A stretch of 64,000 nt of DNA from Acetobacteraceae bacterium. GTDB lineage: Bacteria; Pseudomonadota; Alphaproteobacteria; Acetobacterales; Acetobacteraceae. The position numbers were made by a program, and so were the translations under genes. Location of the stretch: NCBI GenBank assembly GCA_947455205.1, contig CANGNF010000018.1:1-64000 (forward strand). Direction: 5' to 3'. The notes beneath the pieces were generated by a model. The model was not told where the DNA came from, ran no database searches, and saw nothing but the letters and a program-made list of their open reading frames with translations. Below, piece by piece: positions 1 to 10,154 of this stretch (positions within the stretch are counted from its first letter, which is position 1; every line of letters starts with the position of its first letter).

Positions 1-174
1 GGGCTCGGCGCTGGTCGCCTCCGGCGGCACCGGCGGCGCGGGGATGCCGGCCGGGGGCGTGACGACCGGCGCCGGCGCGCCCTGTGGCGCGGGCGCGGCA
101 GGCGCCTGCGCGGCCGGCTCGGGCGGGGCCTCCTCCTTGCCGCGCAGGCGGGTGATCCAATCGCGCAGCGCCAT
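1..174 (-). CDS. ftsY: Probable FtsY (SRP receptor), N-terminal 58 codons only
   Basis: The gene runs off the left edge and only its 5' end is visible. It starts at an ATG whose A is the last base of the mtaB TGA stop (TGATG), so translation is probably coupled. The visible protein begins [20 protein letters not shown], a short basic amphipathic helix, and continues into an Ala/Pro-rich linker. FtsY proteins often have such a variable, low-complexity N-terminal region before the NG GTPase domain. No GTPase motif lies inside the window, so the call rests on the dapF-mtaB-ftsY order known from many Alphaproteobacteria. Another Ala/Pro-rich protein is possible. Confidence 0.45.
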   Translation of the reverse strand, partial: MALRDWITRLRGKEEAPPEPAAQAPAAPAPQGAPAPVVTPPAGIPAPPVPPEATSAEP

Positions 175-1469
175 CAGGCGGCCTCCGCCAGCAGGCCGTT
201 CGCGTCGGCCCCGGTTACCCTGAGACGGCGCAGCTCACCCGGGCTGGCGCTGCCCTGGGTCAGCCGCAGCGGGGCGAATTGCGCGGTGTGGCCGCGGTCG
301 GGGTGTTCGAACAGCACGGTTTCCTCGGCGCCCAGCTGGGCGGCCTGCACCCGCTCGGCAAAGAAGCGGGCGGCCTGCGCGGCCCCGGCGGTCCGCAGCC
401 GGGCCGCGCGTTCCTTCCGCAGCGCCAGCGGCACCTGCGGCATGCGGGCGGCGGGCGTGGAGGGGCGCGGCGAATAGGGGAAGACGTGCAGGAAGGTCAG
501 CCCCATCTGCGCCACCAGGTCCAGCGTGTCCTGGAACTCGGCCTCGCCCTCGGTCGGGAAGCCGGCGATCAGGTCGGCGCCGAAGACGATGCCGGGCCGC
601 AGCGCCCGCGCCCGCTCGGCGAAGGCCAGCGCGTCGGCGCGCAGGTGGCGGCGCTTCATCCGCTTCAGGATCAGGTCGGCGCCATGCTGCACCGAGAGGT
701 GCAGATGCGGCATCAACCGCGGCTCCTCGGCGATCAGCCGCCACAGGTCGGCATCCACCTCCACCGGGTCCAGGCTGGAGAGGCGCAGCCGCGGCAATTC
801 CGGCACCAGCGCCAGCAGCCGGCGCACCATCTGGCCCAGGCTGGGGGCGCCCGGCAGGTCCGGCCCGTAGCTGGTGATGTCCACGCCGGTCAGCACCACC
901 TCGTTGTAGCCATGCGCCACCAGGGCGCGCACCTGCTCCACGATGGCGCCGATGGGCACGCTGCGCGACGGCCCGCGGCCGAAGGGGATAACGCAGAAGG
1001 TGCAGCGATGGTCGCACCCCTGCTGCACCTGCACGAAGGCGCGGGCGCGGTTGGCGAACTCGGTGACCAGGTGGGCGGCGGTCTCGGTCGCGGCCATGAT
1101 GTCGCTGACCGGCGGCGCGGCGCCCAGTACCCAGCTTTCCGGCTTCAGCTTCTCGGCGTTGCCCAGCACGCGGGTAACGCCGGGGATCTCCGCCCACTTC
1201 TCCGGCGCGATTTGTGCGGCGCAGCCGGTGACCAGGATGGTCGCGCCGGGGTTCTCCCGCGCCGCGCGGCGAATGGCCTGGCGCGCCTGGCGCTCGGCCT
1301 CGGCGGTCACGGCGCAGGTGTTGAAGACGATGGTGCGGACATGCCCGGCCTCGGTCGCCAGGGCGCGCATCGCCTCGCTCTCATAGGTGTTCAGCCGGCA
1401 GCCGAAGGTCATCACCTGCACGCCCGAGGCACCGCCGCTGGCGGCGCCGGCCAGGTCATGCTCGCTCAC
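174..1469 (-). CDS. mtaB: tRNA (N6-threonylcarbamoyladenosine(37)-C2)-methylthiotransferase MtaB
   Basis: This 431-residue radical-SAM enzyme would convert t6A37 of ANN-decoding tRNAs to ms2t6A. The N-terminal methylthiotransferase domain carries the three auxiliary-cluster cysteines C24 (TFGCRLN), C52 (FNTCAVT) and C83 (TGCAAQ). The radical-SAM motif is C152-x3-C156-x2-C159 in [11 protein letters not shown]. The length is normal for the family. The chosen start is GTG at 1469, which overlaps the dapF stop by four bases (GTGA) and gives a family-like N-terminus shortly before the MTFGCRLN motif. It lies between dapF and the probable ftsY in a coupled minus-strand operon. Its substrate modification t6A also depends on the Sua5 protein encoded near 27 kb. 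Confidence 0.93.
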   Translation of the reverse strand: MSEHDLAGAASGGASGVQVMTFGCRLNTYESEAMRALATEAGHVRTIVFNTCAVTAEAERQARQAIRRAARENPGATILVTGCAAQIAPEKWAEIPGVTRVLGNAEKLKPESWVLGAAPPVSDIMAATETAAHLVTEFANRARAFVQVQQGCDHRCTFCVIPFGRGPSRSVPIGAIVEQVRALVAHGYNEVVLTGVDITSYGPDLPGAPSLGQMVRRLLALVPELPRLRLSSLDPVEVDADLWRLIAEEPRLMPHLHLSVQHGADLILKRMKRRHLRADALAFAERARALRPGIVFGADLIAGFPTEGEAEFQDTLDLVAQMGLTFLHVFPYSPRPSTPAARMPQVPLALRKERAARLRTAGAAQAARFFAERVQAAQLGAEETVLFEHPDRGHTAQFAPLRLTQGSASPGELRRLRVTGADANGLLAEAA

Positions 1470-2275
1470 AGCGCGATCTCGCCGAGGAAGCTGGTGGCGA
1501 CCGGGCCGGTCATCAGCACGTGGTCATCGGCGCGCCATTCCATCTCCAGCACGCCGCCGGGCAGTTCCACGCTGGCGCGGCGGCTGGTCAGGCCCCGGCG
1601 GGCCGCGTTGACGATGGTGGCGCAGGCGCCGCTGCCGCAGGCCAGGGTCATGCCGGCGCCGCGTTCCCAGATGACCAGCCTGATGCGGTCGGGCGCCAGC
1701 ACCTGGGCGAAGCCGATATTGGCCCGGTCGGGGAAGATTGGGTGGCGTTCCAGCTGCGGGCCGAGCGTGGGGATATCCAGCGCCGCCAGGTCCGGCACGA
1801 AGAAGGTGGCGTGCGGGTTGCCCATGCTGCACGCCGCCGGGTCGCTGACCGGGCCGAGGGCGAGCGGCACATGCAGCGTGTCGCATTCCGCCGCCAGCGG
1901 CACCTGCTGCCAGCCCAGCCGCGGCGCGCCCATGTCGGCCTGCCACAGCCCGCCGGGCAGCCGGGCCACCGGCAGGTCGCCGGAGATGGTCCGCACCGTG
2001 ACGCTGTCCCGCGCCAGCTCATCCGCCACCAGGGAGGCGACGCAGCGCGTGGCATTGCCGCAGGCCCCGGCCTCCGACCCATCCGGGTTGCGGATGCGCA
2101 TGAAGACGTCGGCGCCGTTCCCAGGCTCCAGGATGATGACCTGGTCGCAGCCGATGCCGCGCTGGCGGTCGGCCACGCGGGCGGCGCGTTCGGGGGTCAT
2201 GCCCAGGTCGGCCTGCCGCGCGTCGAACACGCAGAAGTCGTTGCCCAGGCCGTGCATCTTGCGGAAGGGGATCAT
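1466..2275 (-). CDS. dapF: Diaminopimelate epimerase
   Basis: DapF interconverts LL- and meso-diaminopimelate for lysine and peptidoglycan synthesis in the cytoplasm. The 269-residue protein opens with the typical [14 protein letters not shown]. Both catalytic cysteines are present, C72 in ACGNATRC and C213 in ACGSGAC. The reading frame stays open far upstream, but that extension is Arg/Pro-rich with no family match, so the start at 2275 is preferred. The last four bases overlap the mtaB GTG start. A 109-base gap separates it from the upstream ATPase gene. Confidence 0.95.
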   Translation of the reverse strand: MIPFRKMHGLGNDFCVFDARQADLGMTPERAARVADRQRGIGCDQVIILEPGNGADVFMRIRNPDGSEAGACGNATRCVASLVADELARDSVTVRTISGDLPVARLPGGLWQADMGAPRLGWQQVPLAAECDTLHVPLALGPVSDPAACSMGNPHATFFVPDLAALDIPTLGPQLERHPIFPDRANIGFAQVLAPDRIRLVIWERGAGMTLACGSGACATIVNAARRGLTSRRASVELPGGVLEMEWRADDHVLMTGPVATSFLGEIAL

Positions 2276-2384
2276 GCCGCCCCCATATGCCCTGCCGGGG
2301 GCGGCGAAAAAAGCCCCACCGCCGCGCGGCAGCCCTGCAACCACGCCGGTCCGGTCCTGGCAACCACGCCCGGAAGGCCCGCCG

Positions 2385-4040
2385 CTACCGCCGGAGGATG
2401 CCGCCCAGCACGTTGCGCAGCACCGCATTGGTGATCTGCCGCCCCACCGTGCTGCCGACGCTGCGGGCGACCGACTTCGCAATCGCCTCGCCGACGCCCT
2501 GCCGCTTGCCATTGCCGGTGAACACGTCGGTCCAGCTGCCGGACGGCGCCGGGGCCTGGGGCGCCTGCTGCCGTGGCGCCGGCATGCGCGGCTGCGGCGG
2601 CAAGGGCAGGGGGCGTGGTGCGCCGCCGCCGGTGCTGGGCACGCTGCCGCCGGCGCCCGCCACCTGGCCAGGCGCGGCGCCGCCCATGTTGCCCCAGGGG
2701 TTGTCGCTGCGGGTCGGCGCCTGTGCCGGCGCCTGCTGCGGGCCAGGCTCGGCCGGCACCGTGGTGGCGCGGCCGACCAGGCGCTCATAGGCGCTGTCGC
2801 GGTCCACCGCGGCTTCGTACCGCCCGGCCAGCGGGCTGCGGGCCAGGATCGCCGCCCGCTCCTCGGCGGTGATGGCGCCGATTCGGCTGCGCGGCGGGCA
2901 GATGAAGGCGCGCTCCACCGGGCTGGGCGTGCCATCGGCGGCAAGGGTGGAGACCAGCGCCTCGCCCACCGCCAGCTCGCCGATCGCCTGTTCCACGTTG
3001 ACGCGCGGGTTGGGGCGGAAGGTGCCGGCGGCGGCCTTCACCGCCTTCTGGTCCTGCGGCGTGAAGGCGCGCAGCGCGTGCTGCACCCGGTTGCCCAGCT
3101 GGCCCAGCACGGCCGGCGGCACGTCCAGCGGGTTCTGGGTGACGAAGTAGACGCCAACCCCCTTGGAGCGGATCAGCCGCACCACCTGCTCCACCTTCTC
3201 GATCAGCGCCTTGGGCGCGTCGTTGAACAGCAGGTGGGCTTCGTCGAAGAAGAACACCAGCTTCGGCTTGGCCAGGTCGCCGGCCTCGGGCAGTTCCTCG
3301 AACAGCTCCGACAGCAGCCACAGCAGGAAGCAGGCGTAGAGCCGCGGCGACTGCACCAGCTTGTCGGCCGCCAGCACGTTGACCGCGCCGCGGCCATCCG
3401 GCGTCAGCAGCATCATGTCGGCCAGGGCCAGGGCGGGTTCGCCGAAGAAATGCTCGGCGCCCTGCTGTTCCAGCTGCAGGAGCTTGCGCTGGATGGTGCC
3501 GATGGTGGCCTTGCTGACCTGGCCGTAGTCGGCGCGCAGCTCCTCCGCGCGCTCCGCCACGTGGGACAGCATGGCCCGCAGGTCCTTGAAGTCCAGCAGC
3601 AGCAGGCCCTCGTCGTCGGCCAGCTTGAAGGCGATGCTCAGCACGCCCTCCTGCACCTCGTTCAGTTCCAGCATGCGGGCCAGCAGCAGCGGCCCCATCT
3701 CGGCCACCGTGGCGCGCAGCGGGTGGCCCTGCTGGCCGAACACGTCCCAGAACACCACCGGGGCGGGTTCATAGGCGAAGTCGCTCTCGCCCAGCTCCCG
3801 GGCGCGGGCTTCCAGCTTTGGGTTGGGCTTGCCGGGCTGGCCGATGCCGGCCAGGTCGCCCTTGATATCCGCGCAGAACACCGGGACGCCGGCGCGGGAA
3901 AAGCCCTCGGCCAGCACCTGCAGCGTCACGGTCTTGCCGGTGCCGGTGGCGCCGGCCACCAGCCCGTGCCGGTTGGCCCGCGCCAGGGTCAGCAGGCAGG
4001 GGTTCTCGCCCTTGCCGATCAGGATGGTCTCGCCGGTCAT
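2385..4040 (-). CDS. HerA-like/DUF853 ATPase (YjgR type)
   Basis: This 551-residue P-loop ATPase belongs to the DUF853 family of HerA/FtsK-like proteins. Its cellular role is not settled. The Walker A motif is GATGTGKT at residues 30-37. A Walker B motif, [13 protein letters not shown], lies near residue 260. The C-terminal 130 residues are Pro/Gly/Ala-rich and probably disordered, followed by a basic tail with Gly and Arg. The start at 4040 is chosen because it follows a GGAAGAGGG ribosome site and gives the family N-terminus. The in-frame upstream extension looks non-coding. It may be cotranscribed with dapF. Confidence 0.85.
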   Translation of the reverse strand: MTGETILIGKGENPCLLTLARANRHGLVAGATGTGKTVTLQVLAEGFSRAGVPVFCADIKGDLAGIGQPGKPNPKLEARARELGESDFAYEPAPVVFWDVFGQQGHPLRATVAEMGPLLLARMLELNEVQEGVLSIAFKLADDEGLLLLDFKDLRAMLSHVAERAEELRADYGQVSKATIGTIQRKLLQLEQQGAEHFFGEPALALADMMLLTPDGRGAVNVLAADKLVQSPRLYACFLLWLLSELFEELPEAGDLAKPKLVFFFDEAHLLFNDAPKALIEKVEQVVRLIRSKGVGVYFVTQNPLDVPPAVLGQLGNRVQHALRAFTPQDQKAVKAAAGTFRPNPRVNVEQAIGELAVGEALVSTLAADGTPSPVERAFICPPRSRIGAITAEERAAILARSPLAGRYEAAVDRDSAYERLVGRATTVPAEPGPQQAPAQAPTRSDNPWGNMGGAAPGQVAGAGGSVPSTGGGAPRPLPLPPQPRMPAPRQQAPQAPAPSGSWTDVFTGNGKRQGVGEAIAKSVARSVGSTVGRQITNAVLRNVLGGILRR

Positions 4041-4101
4041 GTCCCGCCCTCTTCCGCTGCCTGGATATGCGGCGGGAAGGGGGCCGGCGCCAAGGGGAAC
4101 G

Positions 4102-4479
4102 TCAGCGGGCCAGGGCGGCGGCGACGCCGGCACTGCCCTGGCAGGCGCCATCCTCGGGCAGCGAGCCGCCGCGATGGCTCCACCGCAGCACCTCGGTGCC
4201 GCCATCATGCCGCCAGGTCAGGCTGGCGCTGCCGCCGCCGGGATCCTCCAGGCTGAGGTGGACGGCCGGGCAGCGCGCCGGCCAGCCGGCCTGGCGCGCG
4301 GCGCGAAGCAGGTCATCCGCCGGGCCGGGCCGAGGCGCCAGCAGGGCTGCCCGCACCTGGGCCAGCGCCTGGCGACCGGCCATGGCCAGTGCCGCCGGCC
4401 CAGCGCCCGGCAGCACGCCGCGCAGCGCCAGCCGGCCAGGCTGCGGAACGGCGTGAAGGCGGGGGCGGGTGGGCGACAT
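4102..4479 (-). CDS. Small hypothetical protein, 125 aa
   Basis: I do not recognise this protein. It fills the gap between the lipoprotein gene and the DUF853 ATPase on the same strand. It has an Arg/Pro-containing N-terminus, an Ala/Leu-rich helical middle ([15 protein letters not shown]), and a C-terminal part with Trp, His and two Cys (near residues 68 and 113) whose composition looks more like real protein than an antisense shadow. No signal peptide or membrane segment is evident. The start at 4479 is one of several possible ATGs. The neighbouring genes suggest no function. Confidence 0.42.
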   Translation of the reverse strand: MSPTRPRLHAVPQPGRLALRGVLPGAGPAALAMAGRQALAQVRAALLAPRPGPADDLLRAARQAGWPARCPAVHLSLEDPGGGSASLTWRHDGGTEVLRWSHRGGSLPEDGACQGSAGVAAALAR

Positions 4480-4560
4480 GCGCCGGATGCTGCGGCGCCG
4501 GCGGTGAAGAAAGCGCAACCGGCGCGGGTGCATCCAGGCAGGCTGCCAGGCGTCGTGGGC

Positions 4561-5538
4561 TCAGCCGTCGACCACGGCGAACAGCAGCAGCAGCGTCCGT
4601 TGCAGCATGTTCTGGTTGTCGTCCGAGACCACCGCCACCAGGCTGCGACCGGCGTGGTGGGCCACCGCCAGGCCTTCGTAATTGTCGGTCGGCAGCGGGG
4701 GCTCCAGCCGCAGCAACTCCTCGCCCTCCAGCACCGTGCCGTCGCGCGCCTCGGCCAGGGCGTGTGCCGGCAGCCGGACGATCCGGCCGCGGAAGCCGCC
4801 GAAGATCGAGAAGCTGCGCTCCAGCACCAGCGCCCCGCCATCCGGCAGCGCCGCGGTGTCGCAGGGGTCCATCGGGGCCTCGGCGCGGTAGCCCAACCTG
4901 GTCCAGCCGCGGTCCGGCGAGCCGAGCCAGGCGCGGCGGACACCCGTGGGCTGCCCCGGCATGGCCCAGCCCTCGGCGACCATCAGCCAGCGGCCATCGG
5001 TCAGCACCGCCAGGCTTTCAAGCCCGCCATTGCCCGGCGCCTCCGCCAGTTCCGGCGGCATTTCCACGTACTGCGCCGGGCCGTTCAGCCGGGGATAGCG
5101 CCGTACCCGGTGCCAGCGCTCGAAGCCGACCAGCCAGTCGCCATTCGGCAGCCGCGCCAGGCTCTCGGCATCGCCGGCGAAGCCGCGGGGCAGTTCCGTC
5201 CCGGCGCCGTCGCGCAGCGGGCCGGTCCGCATCTCCGCCAGGCCGATCGGGCGCAGCGAGCCGTCCAGCAGCAGCCGGGCGCTGAGCCAGTGGCCGACAT
5301 CGGCGATGGCGGTCAGGCGCAGGTCGTCGGTCAGGTGCAGACCGGACAACCCGCCGAAGCCGAGCACCGCATTGTCCAGGATCAGCCCGCCCAGCGGCTC
5401 CAGCCGGCCACCGGGCAGCGGCGGCAGGGCCAGCGGCCGCGCCGGGGGCAGCGCGACGCGCGGCGAGGCGACCTGCGCCTGGCCGCAGCCGGCCGCAAGC
5501 AGCGCCGGCGCCGCCAGCAACAGGCCGCGCCGGTACAT
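4561..5538 (-). CDS. Esterase-like/phytase-like lipoprotein
   Basis: The 325-residue protein resembles the phytase-like beta-propeller family (esterase-like activity of phytase). It starts with a lipoprotein signal, MYRRGLLLAAPALLAAGC, whose lipid-carrying Cys would be residue 18, so an envelope location is likely. The mature part contains propeller-like segments such as GGLSGLHL, GDAESLARLPNGDWLVGFE and LPTDNYEGLAV, and a NYEGLA block that is common in this family. Enzymatic activity has rarely been shown for such proteins, so phosphatase or esterase function is only a family label. It sits 12 bases downstream of cobT. Confidence 0.8.
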   Translation of the reverse strand: MYRRGLLLAAPALLAAGCGQAQVASPRVALPPARPLALPPLPGGRLEPLGGLILDNAVLGFGGLSGLHLTDDLRLTAIADVGHWLSARLLLDGSLRPIGLAEMRTGPLRDGAGTELPRGFAGDAESLARLPNGDWLVGFERWHRVRRYPRLNGPAQYVEMPPELAEAPGNGGLESLAVLTDGRWLMVAEGWAMPGQPTGVRRAWLGSPDRGWTRLGYRAEAPMDPCDTAALPDGGALVLERSFSIFGGFRGRIVRLPAHALAEARDGTVLEGEELLRLEPPLPTDNYEGLAVAHHAGRSLVAVVSDDNQNMLQRTLLLLFAVVDG

Positions 5539-5550
5539 GCGGGCGGAAGC

Positions 5551-7419
5551 CTAGCCGACGGCGGCGGAGGACAGCGTCGCGGCGCGCTGCCAGGCTTCGG
5601 CCGCGTCCTCGTCGAACAGTTCCGCCAGCTTCTTCATCATGGTGCCGCCCAGTTCCTCGGCGTCCACGATGGTCACGGCGCGGCGGTAGTAGCGAGTCAC
5701 GTCGTGGCCGATGCCGATCGCGATCAGCTCAACGTCGTTGCGGCCCTCGATGTCGCCGATCACCTTGCGGAGGTGGCGTTCCAGGTAGTTGCCGGGGTTC
5801 ACGCTCAGCGTGCTGTCATCCACCGGCGCGCCGTCGGAGATCACCATCAGGATGCGGCGATGTTCCGGGCGGTTGCGGATGCGCTTGTAGGCCCATTCCA
5901 GCGCCTCGCCGTCGATGTTCTCCTTCAGCAGCCCCTCGCGCAGCATCAGGCCCAGGTTCTTGCGGGCGCGGCGCCAGGGGGCGTCGGCGGCCTTGTAGAC
6001 CACGTGGCGCAGGTCGTTCAGGCGGCCGGGATTGCGCGGCTTGCCGTCCTGCACCCACTTCTCGCGGCTCTGGCCGCCCTTCCAGGCGCGGGTCGTGAAG
6101 CCGAGGATCTCGGTCTTCACCGCGCAGCGTTCCAGCGTGCGGGCCAGGATGTCCGAGCACATGGCGGCGACCGTGATCGGCCGGCCGCGCATGGAGCCGG
6201 AATTGTCGATCAGCAGCGTCACCACGGTGTCGCGGAAGTCGGCCTCGCGCTCCCGCTTGTAGGTCAGCGACAGCATCGGGTTGGTGATGATGCGGGACAG
6301 CCGGGCGGCGTCCAGCATGCCTTCCTCAAGGTCGAATTCCCAGGCGCGCTGCTGCTGCGCCAGCAGCCGGCGCTGCAGCCGGTTGGCCAGCTTGGAGACG
6401 ACGCCCTGGAGGTGCGAGAGCTGCTGGTCCAGTTGCTGGCGCAACCGGGCCAGTTCCTCGGGGTCGCAGAGGTCGTCGGCCTCGACCACCTCGTCGAAGC
6501 TGGTGACGAAGGGGTGGTAGCGGCTGGTGTCGTCGGTATGGACGACCTCCTTGCGCTGCTGCGGCCCGCCCGGCTTGTCGTCGCCCTCGGCGGCGGCGCC
6601 TTCCTCATCCGATTCCTGGGCTTCCTCCTCGGAGGCCTCGCCCTGCATCGTCTCCGGCTGGGCGCCCAGCATGGCTTCCTGCTCGGAGGCCTGGGCCTCG
6701 CCCTCGCCGGACTGGTCCTGCTGCGTGGTGGACTGGTCGCCCTCCTCGCCCTCTTCCTCCTGCTCGGCCTCGGTCTCCACCTCGGCTTCCGCCAGGTCCA
6801 GCGCGGCCAGGAACTTGCGGGCGGCGCGGGCGAAGTTGTCCTGGTCGTCGGTCGCGGTGGCCATCTCGGCCAGGGCGTCCTGCGCCTTGTCGTCCAGCGA
6901 ATCGCGCCACAGGTCCAGCACGCGGCGGGCGGCGTCCGGCACCGGGCGGCCGGTGATGCGTTCCCGCGCCAGCAGGGACAGCGCGGCGGGCAGCGGCAGC
7001 TGGTCCTTCCGCGTCATCCGGTCATAGCCTTCCTGCTCGCAGGAATCGGCCAGGCGGGCCGCCAGGTTGTGCGCCACGCCGGCCATGAACTTGCTGCCCA
7101 CGGCCTCGACCCGCACATCCTCCAGCGCGTCGAACACCTCCTTGGCCTCGCGGCGCTGGGGCATGCGGCTGGCGTGCACACTCTCGTTATGGTGGCGGAT
7201 CTTCAGCGCCGCGGCATCGGCGGCGCCGCGCAGCTTGGCCATCTCGGCCGCCGGCAGGGTGCGGGTGGGCAGCGGCAGGCGCACGCGCTTGCCGGAAACC
7301 CCGCCCGGGCCGGGCTGGAAGGCCACCTGCACTTCGGCATTGGCATGCGCCACGGCCCGCAAGGCGCCGGCGGTGGCGCGCTTGAACTCTTCCTGGCGGG
7401 TGAGATCTTGCTTGGTCAT
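5551..7419 (-). CDS. cobT: Cobaltochelatase subunit CobT
   Basis: CobT is the von Willebrand-domain partner of CobS. With CobN they form the aerobic ATP-dependent complex that inserts cobalt into hydrogenobyrinic acid a,c-diamide. The 622-residue protein has a helical N-terminal region, a strongly acidic Glu/Gln/Asp-rich stretch around residues 210-300, and a C-terminal VWA domain with the MIDAS motif [10 protein letters not shown] near residue 405 followed by [12 protein letters not shown]. The length matches known CobT. The order cobS-cobT on one strand is standard. CobN is not in the window. Confidence 0.95.
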   Translation of the reverse strand: MTKQDLTRQEEFKRATAGALRAVAHANAEVQVAFQPGPGGVSGKRVRLPLPTRTLPAAEMAKLRGAADAAALKIRHHNESVHASRMPQRREAKEVFDALEDVRVEAVGSKFMAGVAHNLAARLADSCEQEGYDRMTRKDQLPLPAALSLLARERITGRPVPDAARRVLDLWRDSLDDKAQDALAEMATATDDQDNFARAARKFLAALDLAEAEVETEAEQEEEGEEGDQSTTQQDQSGEGEAQASEQEAMLGAQPETMQGEASEEEAQESDEEGAAAEGDDKPGGPQQRKEVVHTDDTSRYHPFVTSFDEVVEADDLCDPEELARLRQQLDQQLSHLQGVVSKLANRLQRRLLAQQQRAWEFDLEEGMLDAARLSRIITNPMLSLTYKREREADFRDTVVTLLIDNSGSMRGRPITVAAMCSDILARTLERCAVKTEILGFTTRAWKGGQSREKWVQDGKPRNPGRLNDLRHVVYKAADAPWRRARKNLGLMLREGLLKENIDGEALEWAYKRIRNRPEHRRILMVISDGAPVDDSTLSVNPGNYLERHLRKVIGDIEGRNDVELIAIGIGHDVTRYYRRAVTIVDAEELGGTMMKKLAELFDEDAAEAWQRAATLSSAAVG

Positions 7420-7605
7420 CTAGTCTGGCCCTTGCGTGGCTCGGGCTGCCGGCCCTGCTGCTGAACGCGGGCCGCCGGCCCGGCTTGTGAGCACGGCCGC
7501 CGCCCCGGTCTCGGGACCCAGCCATCAGCCCGGTCCATCAAAAGCCGGTCGCCGGCCGTTGGTGGCGGCGCCCCACGGGTGCGCCGCCTGTGCTGCGGGA
7601 AGGCC

Positions 7606-8619
7606 TCAGCCCGCCTTCTTCAGCAGGGTGCCGCTGGGCAGGTCCTCGTTGAAGCAGCGCTGGTAGTATTCCGCCACCGTGGCGCGCTCGGCCTCGTCGC
7701 ACTTGTTCAGGAAGGTCAGGCGGAAGGCAAAGCCGACATCGCCGAAGATCTTGCTGTTCTCGGCCCAGGTGATGACGGTGCGCGGCGACATGACGGTGCT
7801 GATGTCACCGGCGATGAAGCCGGCGCGGGTCAGGTCCGCCAGGGCGACCATGCTCTCGACCATCTTCTTGGCCTTGGCATCGCCTTCCTGGCCCATCTTG
7901 GCCAGGACGATGCTGGTTTCCTGCGCATGCGGCAGGTAGTTCAGCGTCGCCACGATGTTCCAGCGGTCCATCTGGCCCTGGTTGATCTGCTGCGTGCCAT
8001 GATACAGGCCGGTCGTGTCGCCCAGGCCCACCGTGTTGGCGGTGGCGAACAGGCGGAACATCGGGTGCGGCCGGATCACGCGGTTCTGGTCCAGCAGCGT
8101 CAGCTTGCCTTCCACTTCCAGCACGCGCTGGATCACGAACATCACGTCCGGGCGGCCGGCGTCGTATTCGTCGAACACCAGCGCGCAGGGGTGCTGCAGC
8201 GCCCAGGGCAGGATGCCTTCACGGAACTCCGTGATCTGCTTGCCGTCCTTCAGGACGATCGCATCCTTGCCGATCAGGTCGATACGGCTGATGTGGCTGT
8301 CCAGGTTGACGCGGATGCAGGGCCAGTTCAGCCGGGCCGCCACCTGCTCGATATGGGTGGACTTGCCGGTGCCGTGGTAGCCCTGGATCATCACCCGCCG
8401 GTTGTTGCCGAAGCCGGCGAGGATCGCCAGCGTCGTCTCCCGGTCGAAGCGATAGGTCGGGTCCAGTTCCGGCACATGCTCCGTGCGGATGGAGAAGGCC
8501 GGGACGGTCATGTCCAGGTCCAGGCCGAACACGTCCCGCACGTTCACGGTAATGTCGGGCGTGTTGATCGCCGAAGTGGGCTGGGGATCGGCGAGGGCAG
8601 CAACCTTGTTCATCGTCAT
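7606..8619 (-). CDS. cobS: Cobaltochelatase AAA+ subunit CobS
   Basis: CobS is the AAA+ ATPase that powers CobN-dependent cobalt insertion in aerobic cobalamin synthesis. The 337-residue protein has Walker [10 protein letters not shown] at residues 80-88 and a Walker B segment ([13 protein letters not shown]) near residue 150, with a sensor-like LFATANTVG. Two in-frame ATGs exist, at 8619 and 8613, and the difference is two residues. The gene precedes cobT with 186 bases between them. That gap is GC-rich with repeated GCCGGCC-type words and shows no gene. A hairpin at 8694-8722 separates cobS from the J-domain gene upstream. Confidence 0.95.
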   Translation of the reverse strand: MTMNKVAALADPQPTSAINTPDITVNVRDVFGLDLDMTVPAFSIRTEHVPELDPTYRFDRETTLAILAGFGNNRRVMIQGYHGTGKSTHIEQVAARLNWPCIRVNLDSHISRIDLIGKDAIVLKDGKQITEFREGILPWALQHPCALVFDEYDAGRPDVMFVIQRVLEVEGKLTLLDQNRVIRPHPMFRLFATANTVGLGDTTGLYHGTQQINQGQMDRWNIVATLNYLPHAQETSIVLAKMGQEGDAKAKKMVESMVALADLTRAGFIAGDISTVMSPRTVITWAENSKIFGDVGFAFRLTFLNKCDEAERATVAEYYQRCFNEDLPSGTLLKKAG

Positions 8620-8693
8620 CCGCTCAGGTTCATTCTTGGAAAGTCTAGGCCAGGGTGGCGCGGCAGGCTACCCGGGCTGACGGAAAAGGCCAG

Positions 8694-8722
8694 CCCCCCG
8701 CTAAATCGTCCCTGGCGGGGGG
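8694..8722 (-). terminator. Hairpin downstream of the J-domain gene
   Basis: CCCCCCGC at 8694-8701 pairs perfectly with GCGGGGGG at 8715-8722 across a 13-base loop. Read on the minus strand, it lies 12 bases after the J-domain stop and is followed within 8 bases by a TTTT run (CTGGCCTTTTCCG). This is a plausible intrinsic terminator for the J-domain gene, and it would insulate cobS. Confidence 0.5.
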
Positions 8723-8734
8723 GTTCCGGCCGCC

Positions 8735-9343
8735 TCAGCCGGCCGCGGCGGCGGCCGTTGGCCGGGCCGAGGTGGCCGCCAGCCGGTGCCGCACCAGGCT
8801 GTAGGCCCGGTTGACATCCTTCAGCTTTTCCTCGGCCTCGCGGTCCCCGCCATTGGCGTCCGGGTGGAATTTCTTCGCCAGTTCGCGGTAGCGGTCCCGC
8901 AGCGCCAGCGATTCCACCGGCCACTCAAGCCCCAGAACGTCAAGCGCGGCCCGCAGTTCGGGCGGCGGCCCCACCTTCTGCTCGCGCGGCTTGGCGCGGG
9001 CCTGGTGCAGCGGCGTGTCGCGCAACATGCCCAGCGGGTCGCGGGTCCATTCCTCGCTGAACGGGTTCAGCCCGCCCAGCCGGCCCAGCGGCCAGGTCGG
9101 CCGGTGGCCGACCGCGTCGCCGCGCAGGTTGGCCTCGATCTCGGCCTCGCTCATGCCCTTGTAGAAGTCCCAGGTGCTGTTGAACTCGCGCACATGGGGC
9201 AGGCAGAACCACTGGTACTGGTTCAGCGACATCCGCGATTTCGGCGCCCGGTACTCGCCCGCGTCAAGGCAGCCCGGCGCCTCGCAGGGGCGGGGCGGGA
9301 AGCTGCTCTCTCCGGCGTCTCGGCGAACGGCGCGTCTGGCCAT
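8735..9343 (-). CDS. J-domain (DnaJ-like) protein with N-terminal Cys/His motif
   Basis: This 202-residue protein carries a C-terminal J domain whose HPD tripeptide is at residues 160-162 (KKFHPDANGG). It would stimulate DnaK-type ATPase activity. The N-terminal part has C20, C25, C47 and H50 in a C-x4-C-x21-C-x2-H arrangement that could bind zinc. It lacks the G/F region and the four CxxCxGxG repeats of DnaJ, so it is a specialised J protein. The start at 9343 gives MARRAVRR and avoids a longer frame that would run into the divergent bolA-family gene. The client is unknown. Confidence 0.85.
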   Translation of the reverse strand: MARRAVRRDAGESSFPPRPCEAPGCLDAGEYRAPKSRMSLNQYQWFCLPHVREFNSTWDFYKGMSEAEIEANLRGDAVGHRPTWPLGRLGGLNPFSEEWTRDPLGMLRDTPLHQARAKPREQKVGPPPELRAALDVLGLEWPVESLALRDRYRELAKKFHPDANGGDREAEEKLKDVNRAYSLVRHRLAATSARPTAAAAAG

Positions 9344-9420
9344 GCCGGGGGTTATGGGGAAGCCGGGGGTAGGGTGCAAGCATGCTTGGCAGCCGGGCCG
9401 CGGAAGCCGAGACTGTGTGG

Positions 9421-9693
9421 ATGCCAAGTCGCGCCCAACGCATCCACGCCACCCTGGCCCAGGCCTTCACCCCGGCCGAGATCGAGGTGCAGGACGACAG
9501 CGCCCTGCATGCCGGCCATGCCGGCGCCGCGCCGGGCGGGGAAACGCACTACACCGTGCGGGTGGTCACCCCGGCCTTTGCCGGCATGGGCCGGCTGGCC
9601 CGCAGCCGGGCGGTCCATGCCGCGCTGGCCGCCGAATTCGCCGGTGGCCTGCACGCGCTCTCGCTGAAGCTGCTGGTGCCCGGCGAGGGCTGA
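9421..9693 (+). CDS. BolA family protein
   Basis: A 90-residue BolA-like protein, a family that works with monothiol glutaredoxins in iron-sulfur trafficking and regulation. The sequence starts MPSRAQRIHATLAQAFTPAE and contains the conserved helix-turn region SRAVHAALAAEFAGGLHALSLKLLVP at its C-terminal half, with invariant His residues expected for cluster binding (for example in LHAGH and GLHALS). An upstream in-frame ATG at 9382 would add 13 residues. I prefer 9421 because BolA proteins usually begin just before this helix. It is divergent from the J-domain gene and converges on folB. Confidence 0.85.
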   Translation: MPSRAQRIHATLAQAFTPAEIEVQDDSALHAGHAGAAPGGETHYTVRVVTPAFAGMGRLARSRAVHAALAAEFAGGLHALSLKLLVPGEG

Positions 9694-9706
9694 GGCGTCG
9701 TCGAGA

Positions 9707-9749
9707 GGCTGATCACGGCTGGCGGCGCTTCCGCCTCGGCCGATCAGCC
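9707..9749. terminator. Bidirectional hairpin between bolA-family gene and folB
   Basis: GGCTGATC at 9707-9714 pairs with GATCAGCC at 9742-9749, and an inner stem GGCGG/CCGCC (9721-9725 with 9731-9735) caps it. The structure covers the space between two convergent genes and includes the folB stop codon. There is no T run on either side, so termination may be weak or factor-assisted. Confidence 0.45.
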
Positions 9750-10154
9750 CTGGGCCTGCGGCCTTATCCGGTACACCTCGATGCCCGCCCCGGCGGCCTC
9801 GTTGAAGATGTCCGGCTTGATGACGGAGACGCGGCAGGCCTCCACCACGGGGTTGCCCAGGCAGAGCTGCACCAGCTCCTCCACCAGTTCCTCCAGCAGC
9901 GGCGTGTGCGGGCGCGCCGGCCAGGCCTTCAGCGCGGCGCGGATCGGGTCGTAGTCGATGAAGCCACGGGCGTTGCCGCCGACGCCCTGGCTGTCGCTGT
10001 GGGCGTACATCTCCACGTTCACCAGCAGCCGGGTCGGGCGTTCCGGGTGCTGCTCCCAGGGGTGCAGGCCAACCTGGACCTCCACCACCACGTCGCGCAG
10101 CATCACCTTCACATGGCCGCGGCTGGCGTCCCACAGCGGCGAGAAGCCGCTCAC
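9744..10154 (-). CDS. folB: Dihydroneopterin aldolase (FolB-like)
   Basis: FolB cleaves 7,8-dihydroneopterin to 6-hydroxymethyl-dihydropterin in folate synthesis. The 136-residue protein shows the family core: LRDVVVEVQVGLHPWEQ, a DYDPI segment with the conserved Tyr, LVEELVQLCL with the substrate-binding Glu, and VSVIKPD with the catalytic Lys. The GTG start at 10154 overlaps the upstream DUF2889 stop (GTGA). An N-terminal extension of about 18 residues precedes the first family strand. Epimerase or pterin-related variants of the fold are also possible. Confidence 0.75.
   Translation of the reverse strand: MSGFSPLWDASRGHVKVMLRDVVVEVQVGLHPWEQHPERPTRLLVNVEMYAHSDSQGVGGNARGFIDYDPIRAALKAWPARPHTPLLEELVEELVQLCLGNPVVEACRVSVIKPDIFNEAAGAGIEVYRIRPQAQG

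Noticed and set aside
279-4256. Very long open frame on the plus strand opposite mtaB, dapF and the DUF853 gene
   Set aside because: It is rich in Arg, Gly, His, Gln and Pro with no domain pattern, as expected for antisense frames in very GC-rich DNA, and the opposite strand holds well-supported genes.
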